Shown here in pieces: positions 58,160 through 64,000 of a stretch of 64,000 nucleotides of DNA. A model generated the notes under the pieces. It saw only the letters and a list, made by a program, of their open reading frames with translations. It did not search any database and was not told where the DNA came from. The first letter of the stretch is position 1; each line of letters starts with the position of its first letter. Position numbers and translations under genes: made by a program. This DNA is from Gnetum montanum. Taxonomy: Eukaryota; Streptophyta; Gnetopsida; Gnetales; Gnetaceae. The DNA lies in the NCBI GenBank assembly GCA_015680685.1, contig MNCI01022307.1, positions 1,045,511 to 1,109,510 of the forward strand, in the 5' to 3' direction.

Positions 58160-60873
58160 GTTCCAGGCTTTATACATTTCTTATGATATTAAGTTGACTC
58201 CGGAACCTGATTTCAGAAGAGCTTTATGTGGTCCATTCCCAACAACTTGGAGATAAATCAAGGGACTTCCAGGATCAGAGAATTTCTTAGGAAGGTGGCC
58301 CTCCTTGATCCAGTTAGTGACGATATGTGTTAACATAACCGTATGTGTTGAGCTCTATTTTTGGTTTGAAGGGAGCTCTAAAGCCTTATTTGATGGAGAA
58401 ACGTTCGAAGGCTCAACTACTTATGGTTGTGAGAGCTTGTTTGGACTGTTGGTTTTGAAGAAAGGTCTTCTCCTTGTATGGTTGTGAGAACCAGCAGCAA
58501 GTTGAAGGTTTACAACTCTCATAGCATTGCGTTGCTATGGTTGAGTAGGGAGTTCCCCTTGCATTGTTGGAGCGGGTGGTAATGGAGCTATCAGTGTGAG
58601 AGTTGCGAATGGATTTGGATGATGGTATGCATGTGGTGTGTCTCTTCCAGAAGAAGGATTCCTATAATACTCTTAAGCTTGGTAGTGATGTTGTGGTGTC
58701 ATGTGACCAACAGAGTCAGGTGGAGAGGTTGGTTGCTACACGTAGTAGCCATATGGATCTGATTACCGATAAGGGTATTATTGCCCTAGCAGTGGCATCC
58801 CCAATGACTGTGGGTATTTCCACTACTGGTGTTGCTCAATAGGTTGTGGTGGAGTTCCACTAGGGTAATATTTTAAGGGTTGGTGGAACTGCCTTGGGTT
58901 ACCTTGAGGATAACATAACCGTTGGGGTGCTTGCCATTTGTTAAGTCTTGGGTTGAGTGCATACACCCCAGACTCTTGTAGATGTGAGATTATTGGGCAA
59001 CATCCCTTAGGATGGTCATATTGGCATATCTCACATCCACCATCATTTTCTATATCAGAATCCACAACCTCTTTGGTGATAGCCATTTTACCCTTACCTT
59101 TGTTATGTGCATTGACCACTTCTCTCTTTTTCTTTCTATCATGATCACTACTTTGCTCCTTAGACTCCTCTACAATTTTTAGAACAATTTTGAATCTACT
59201 ATCGAAGGAGTCCCACATTTGATCTACCTTTGCCAACACTTCTATTGTTATTTTTCCAGCGACAAGGTTTTCCTATGCACCAACTCTTTGAATGGTGACT
59301 CTTCCTCCTCCTCACAAAGTCTCACTCCCCTTTTTTGGAGGGGAGGATCGCAGTTGTACTCTTCCGCACTTTCTCTCTTACATAGCTCTCCCTCTTCCTT
59401 AGCTACTTGTTCTAGCAATCTATGGATCCAATGGGACCTAAGCTCAGATAATCTCCCTTAGGCATATGTTTCAAGGGTTCTCCTAGTTTCATGCCTAAGT
59501 CTATCTACGAGATGGCATAGTTGATCCTGCTGCGAGTAACCATGGCCTAGGCAATGATGTAACAGTGTATAATAATGGCCCATGGCAACATCCAAGGATT
59601 CATGAGTTTCCTGCTTCCATCCTTGGATTTTCTTTCACAGGTTAGACACCCGAGAGTACGTCTGGTATTTATCGTTAAACAGTTCTAGCATCATACTCCA
59701 CCTCCTAATGATTTCCAATTCTAAGGACCAGTACCAACTTTTCGCTTCCGTTATGAGTGTCCTTGGGAACAACTTTAACTTTTGCCACTTGTTTTCAATG
59801 TTCTGCAAGGCACAAGCATCATGAAATGCCTGTAAGTGGTTCTGAGGATCAACGTTGTATCCCCCCTCAAATCATGGGATGTTATTCATATCCAATCTCT
59901 TGATCCTACTATCTTTTTGGTGCCTTGTAGGTATTCTAACAGCCTTCATAATTTCTAACATACTTCAGGTTGAAAGTAGGGGTTCTTCATTGTCATTTCG
60001 TTCGTAGCATCTATGATGTCTACGCAGTTCCCTACTTTCCTTTCTTTCATGCCTTGATTCTCTAGAGTGCCCTTGTCCTCACTCTCAACTCTCTCATCGA
60101 GGTCTCTCATTTTGCTTACCCTTATCCTCACGATTAAACTCCTTATGACTACGTCCTGATGTTGAAGGAGAGGATGAATGTGATGATGAAGGGGAAGAAG
60201 AAGGAGAACCATCACCATGACAATGTTCCCTACCTTCTCTTCTATGGTTCTAGCCCCGATCGTGATGACGATCAGAATGCTCGTCCTTATCATGTGTTTG
60301 TGTTCCCTCGTTGAACACTTAGTGATCGTGGGGATCAGAACCAGAGTTGTGAATCATAGAGTGCAGGTTCTGATACACCACCTCTAGACCATCATTAAGA
60401 GGGGGAACATCATTTTATGGAGAAAATATGAAAACAAGTTCACCACGCTCAATTTCGTTTAAGATGGGCGAAGCATTACGGGGGCCTTTACCCTTCAACA
60501 ATGTCTCGTAACTCTCCTACCACGAGTCCCATTGACGTTGCGCTTTTGTGGGATGGTAGTCCCTTGCGTTGTAATCACCATCAATGTACTCAGCATATAA
60601 TTGTGACATGTTTATTCATGTAAGGGCATGAAGGAGCATGTTGGGGGCTGCTCTGTCTGGAGGCAACACTATGTTATCCTCCAAGTCTCTCCAACGCAGT
60701 TGTTCGTTTTGATGGAAGACAAAGGTAAAGTCGAGTATATATTCATCATGATGAATATATATCACACTACATTGTTGAGGAACTGGTGGATTTTAGTTAT
60801 GTGTGTTGTGCTGCTGAATGTCTCTAGTGTTGTTCCTAGGTGATGAAGTGCTTTTGTTTGAAGAAGAAGACAT
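58160..60873 (-). pseudogene. Gag pseudogene of element E
   Basis: Starts MSSSSNKSTSS at 60873, about 130 bases after the PBS. It has an Arg/His/Asp-rich linker (59960-60300), a gag domain with few readable blocks, then AKVDQMWDSFDSRF and VLKIVEESKEQSSDHDRKKK (59100-59239). The zinc knuckle is CEICQYDHPKGCC (59000-59040), a CX2CX3HX4C spacing. The Pro/Gln/Tyr-rich tail leads to MQGELPTQPQQRNAMRVVN (58500-58570) and the protease. It is the best preserved gag of this family here; several stops remain. Confidence 0.85.
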
Positions 60874-61000
60874 TTTAGCCTTGTTCGGTGTGTTGTTTAC
60901 TGTTATCTTATTTTTTTCTTGATTAACCCTAAGGGTTTGTTTAAGCTTCCCAACAATGTGGATGATTTCCTATGTTCTACATAGTGCACAAACAACTAAG

Positions 61001-61018
61001 TCCCCAACAATGGTGCCA
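61001..61018 (-). promoter_or_regulatory. PBS of element E (tRNA-Asp type)
   Basis: Minus-strand TGGCACCATTGTTGGGGA; four transitions from the tRNA-Asp complement, one base from the LTR. Confidence 0.85.
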
Positions 61019-61019
61019 A

Positions 61020-61654
61020 TGATGAGTGGCGAGGTACTAACTAACTAAGAGGAGAAAGGGTGAAGAGACTAACTAACTTTCACTAACTAAGCTCTAATCG
61101 TCCTAGCAACAACATCTGTTCCCACTTTCCATACACACCCTGAACTACTACAACGCTACTGGGATTACCAAATCCTATTCATTACTGGGTTACCAAGCGT
61201 AGCGCATGTGCTCGAAGCAGTCATACTGAATGCACTTAACTGGGAGAGTTGAGGGTTGAGAGAGATTTAATTATCTAAGAAAGCATTTAAAAATTCAACA
61301 ATAATTAAGTCCTATTTAGCTTAGTCCATGTATTGCAAGGTTTATCAGAAAGTTCATCTTTATTGTCGTACAAAAATGTGTGCTCAGGTACAATTTGCTC
61401 GAATAAAGATCTGTTCACTTTGAGACTCCTACTGCGGGCACATGGAAATTATTCTATCTCTGGAATGGTAAAACTATCAGAGTTTAGCTAAGGATATAGA
61501 TATAGATGAAGAAACAAGGGAAAGCTACCTCTTATTTATAGAACTGGCAACAGGCTACGATATCGCATACGCGATATCACAGGGACCGACGCGATGTCGC
61601 GGACACGATATCACGTACGCAATATCATAGCTAATTCGATATCGTGGCTCATCA
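61020..61654 (-). repeat. 5' LTR of element E, with internal deletion
   Basis: 635 bases. Relative to the 3' LTR it lacks about 180 bases of U5 directly after GAGGTAC (61036). TATTTATA at 61531-61538 is the minus-strand TATA box; GATATC units lie at 61558-61645. Confidence 0.85.
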
Positions 61655-61867
61655 CCGAAAATCCACTAAGACCTTAAACTGGCAACCCCATGGCCTACCA
61701 AGGCTCAAAATTAGCCCACACAACCCTTTTCTTTGAAATCACATTTACATACTTAGGCAAAATTTTATCGCATTATTTTCTTTAACTATGCATGTTGCTC
61801 TGATTAAGATAGGTGCAACTTGACATTTTTCTGGTTTTTTTTACAAGATTATTATAGGATTCACAAG
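61655..61867 (+). other. Spacer of Tat-like element (right of E)
   Basis: CTAAGACCTTAAACTGGCAA and CATGGCCTACCAAGG words match the array at 51900-52290 and the sequence just left of E (TAAGACCTTAAACCAATA), showing that both sides belong to one spacer. Confidence 0.7.
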
Positions 61868-63460
61868 ATGACTATGTATGAGCATCTTCATTCACCTTTG
61901 GTCCTCACTGAGCCACGCGGTGATCTTACATGATGCATTGATCCTCAATGCCTAGACCTTGAGCCCATAGCCTACGATGAATACATAACATTGATAGAGG
62001 CACCGTAAGACTAGCCAAACCATCTAATTAAGGCTCTAGATCTAGAGGTAGGTGACGTCATTAAGGATCCCATTATTGAAGTCCCTATAGCAACATATAG
62101 TGGTGATGTGAAAACATTGAAACTTAGTTCTTTGTTCGAGTCTCAACATGTCCAAAACATTGCAAAAACACTTAATGACAACATCAAGGCATTCGTGTGG
62201 CCTTATGAAGACATGCTAGGCCTAGATCCTCGTGTAATGCAACACAACATAATCCTCAATCCCAACATGAAACTAGTTAAGAAGAAAGCCCACAAGGTTA
62301 GGCCTAAGGTGGCGTTGGCAATCTGCGATGAAATCACCAAGCTCTATAAAGTTGGTTTCATCTGGGTTGTTGACTATGTCGATTAGGTCTCCAACATCAT
62401 AGTTGTACCCAAGAAAAATGGAAGTATACACATTTGCATAGACTTCTAAGACCTCAACAAGGGAACCATCAATGACAACCTTCCATTGCCTAGTATTGAT
62501 CAATTGGTCAATACCACAGCTGGTCATGCCTTTTTGTCCTTTACGGATGAGTTCTCAAGGTACAACCAGATTCGAATCAACCTAGAGCACCAAATCAATA
62601 CTACCTTCATAACCCCTTGGAATACATTTTCATACACCATGATGTCCTTCGGACTTAAGAATGTAGGGGCAACTTATCAATGAGCCATGATGTACATCTT
62701 TAGTGATTACTTGTTAGGTCTGCTCAATGATTACGTTAACAATATAGTGACTAAATCCAAGGCATCACACATTCACGCAGATGATTTAGACCTTGTGCTC
62801 AAATGCTACCTAAAGCATGAACTTAAGCTAAATCCTAAGAAATGTGTCTTCAGCATCAATACAGGCTACATGCTAGGTTTCATAGTATCTGAAGCAATCA
62901 TATGCGTAGAGCCTAATAAGGTTAAGGCCACTATCAACTTAGCACCACCAGCTAACCTTAAGGAGCTATGAAGGTTACAAGGCAGATTGTAATTCATACG
63001 ATAGTTTATTATACAGTTAACTGACAAGTTGCAACCAATGCAATACTTGCTCAAAAAGGAAGTCCACTTTGAGTGGATGGCTCAATGCCAAGTAGCATTC
63101 AACAACCTTAAATAGGAGCTAACTCAACTTCCAATGATCTACCCTCCATAAGGAGATAAACCATTCTACATCTACCTTGCTACCTTAGATGTGTCCATCA
63201 CTTCTCTACTTTTTCAAAAGCAAGATGATGGTACTGAGGTCCCCATATACTACCTAAGCCATGCATTAGTAGCCTACGAAGCAAAGTACAACAATGTGAA
63301 AAAGACTTGCCTTGCCTTAATCTTCACACTTACGATGTGGAGGCATTACCTTTTTGGCAACCAAGTAAATATCATCTACAAGAGCAATGTAGTCTGAGTT
63401 ATCTCAACGAATATCTATAAGAGTAGTCGCATTGCACATTGGAAAATAATAACTGCAAAG
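61868..63460 (+). pseudogene. Tat-like pol: reverse transcriptase and RNase H
   Basis: Starts MTMYEHLHSPL. The RT runs from about 62280: LVKKKAHKVRPK, VGFIWVVDYVD, VVPKKNGSIHICIDF, LNKGTINDNLPLPSIDQLV, FLSFTDEFSRYNQI, FITPWNTFSYTMMSFGLKNVGATYQ. The active site near 62730 reads YVNN instead of YVDD, so catalysis is lost. Connection and RNase H follow: KPFYIYLATLDVSITSLL, IYYLSHALVAYEAKYNNVKK and MWRHYLFGNQVNIIY (63160-63390). Stops at 62384, 62447, 62681 and 62969 and later interrupt it. Confidence 0.93.
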
Positions 63461-64000
63461 TTTGGCCTGCATTACCTTGTGCAAACATCAACCAAAGGTC
63501 AACCAATAGTCGCACAGCTTACGGCTTCCCCAATCAATGACCATGCAACAATAGATCCAAAATTTTTAGATGAGCATGTCACTATCATAAGCCAAGTTCC
63601 TAAAAACTTTGAGCCACTCTTACGCTTCAATGGTGCTTCGACCTCTCAAGGGGGTAATGCCACTTCCCTAATCACATTCCCCTCCATGGAGATCTAACCC
63701 TTTGCATATCGCTTCACATTTCCATGCACTAACAATGTCGCAGAGTATGAAGGTCTCCTCCAGGGTATCTTAGTAGCTCATGACCTAGGAATCTAACAAT
63801 CTGAGGTGATTCCCAACTAGTTGTCAACCAAGTCACAGAGGTTTACGCTTGCAAAGCCCAACACTTGAAGCCTTATTATGACTTGGCAAAGCACCTGCTC
63901 AAGCAATTTGCAACTGCTGATGTTCAGCATATCCTCTACAATGAAAATTGCATTGTTGATGCATTAGCTACATTAGCCTTAAGTATTGCACCTAAAATGT
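63461..64000 (+). pseudogene. Second, archaeal-type RNase H domain of Tat-like pol (partial)
   Basis: After a linker (PQ/T-rich, 63480-63620), LLRFNGASTSQGGNA is the first strand of an RNase H with the catalytic Asp changed to Asn. FPCTNNVAEYEGLLQGILVAHDLGI carries the glutamate helix. In another frame GDSQLVVNQVTEVYACKA keeps the GDS aspartate, and NCIVDALATLA the last one. This additional domain is the hallmark of the Tat group. The window ends before integrase. Confidence 0.88.

Larger units (their letters stand above)
54865..61654 (-). mobile_element. Complete two-LTR Athila-like element E, gag-pro only
   Basis: Minus-strand element with 3' LTR 54865-55678, internal 55679-61019 and 5' LTR 61020-61654. 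Outer flanks CCAAC and CCGAA match at three of five positions; both sides are Tat spacer sequence, so the insertion is clear. A PBS adjoins the 5' LTR and a GGGGGTA purine run precedes the 3' LTR. The internal region has gag and protease but no RT, RNase H or integrase, giving 6.8 kb in total against about 10-12 kb for complete Athila-type elements. Confidence 0.87.

Overview
This window is plant nuclear DNA made almost entirely of nested, decayed LTR retrotransposons. I see no intact host gene. The retroelements belong to plant Ty3/gypsy lineages: Athila-like elements with a PBS matching tRNA-Asp, and Tat/Ogre-like elements with a PBS matching tRNA-Asn and a second, archaeal-type RNase H domain. 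There is also one Ty1/copia remnant with an initiator-Met-type PBS. The AT-rich composition, CpG decay, many stop codons and stacked insertions suggest a large, slowly purged genome such as a gymnosperm. That placement is an inference, not something the sequence proves.

Layout. 1-4175: AT-rich DNA with a subtilisin-like protease pseudogene (minus), a cluster of AGATGTCT/AGACATCT words and an unassigned coding-like remnant. 4176-5250: solo LTR of family A (Athila-type, TGATGA...TCATCA). 5291-9728: a non-autonomous element (family F) with about 2 kb LTRs and only 0.4 kb of internal DNA. 9824-14790: two copies of repeat R, the second split by an LTR-bounded insertion at 11668-13415. 15130-15240: SINE-like tRNA-derived sequence. 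17053-17956: solo LTR-A with a perfect target duplication. 19070-19515: short-chain dehydrogenase pseudogene. 19564-20160: copia LTR, PBS and gag start.

20600-31010 holds two minus-strand Athila-like elements. C has gag, protease and reverse transcriptase; B has gag only. They are fused and cut by three solo LTR-A insertions. 31011-37100 has no recognisable gene. 37221-39492 is a young, CpG-rich element (H) with inverted internal DNA and two opposed PBSs, inserted in a LINE-like reverse transcriptase remnant.

41165-64000 is a stack. A minus LTR-A fragment is followed by a plus Athila-like element D (41458-45605). D is split by a Tat-like element (45606 to beyond the right edge). The Tat element is itself split by a complete two-LTR minus element E (54865-61654). 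D and E share a gag/protease layout with no recognisable pol, so they look like a non-autonomous lineage mobilised by relatives such as C. Comparing E with D defines the Tat insertion site to the base and predicts the sequence just past the window. All coding regions are pseudogenes except the open but unrecognised gag-like frame in H.
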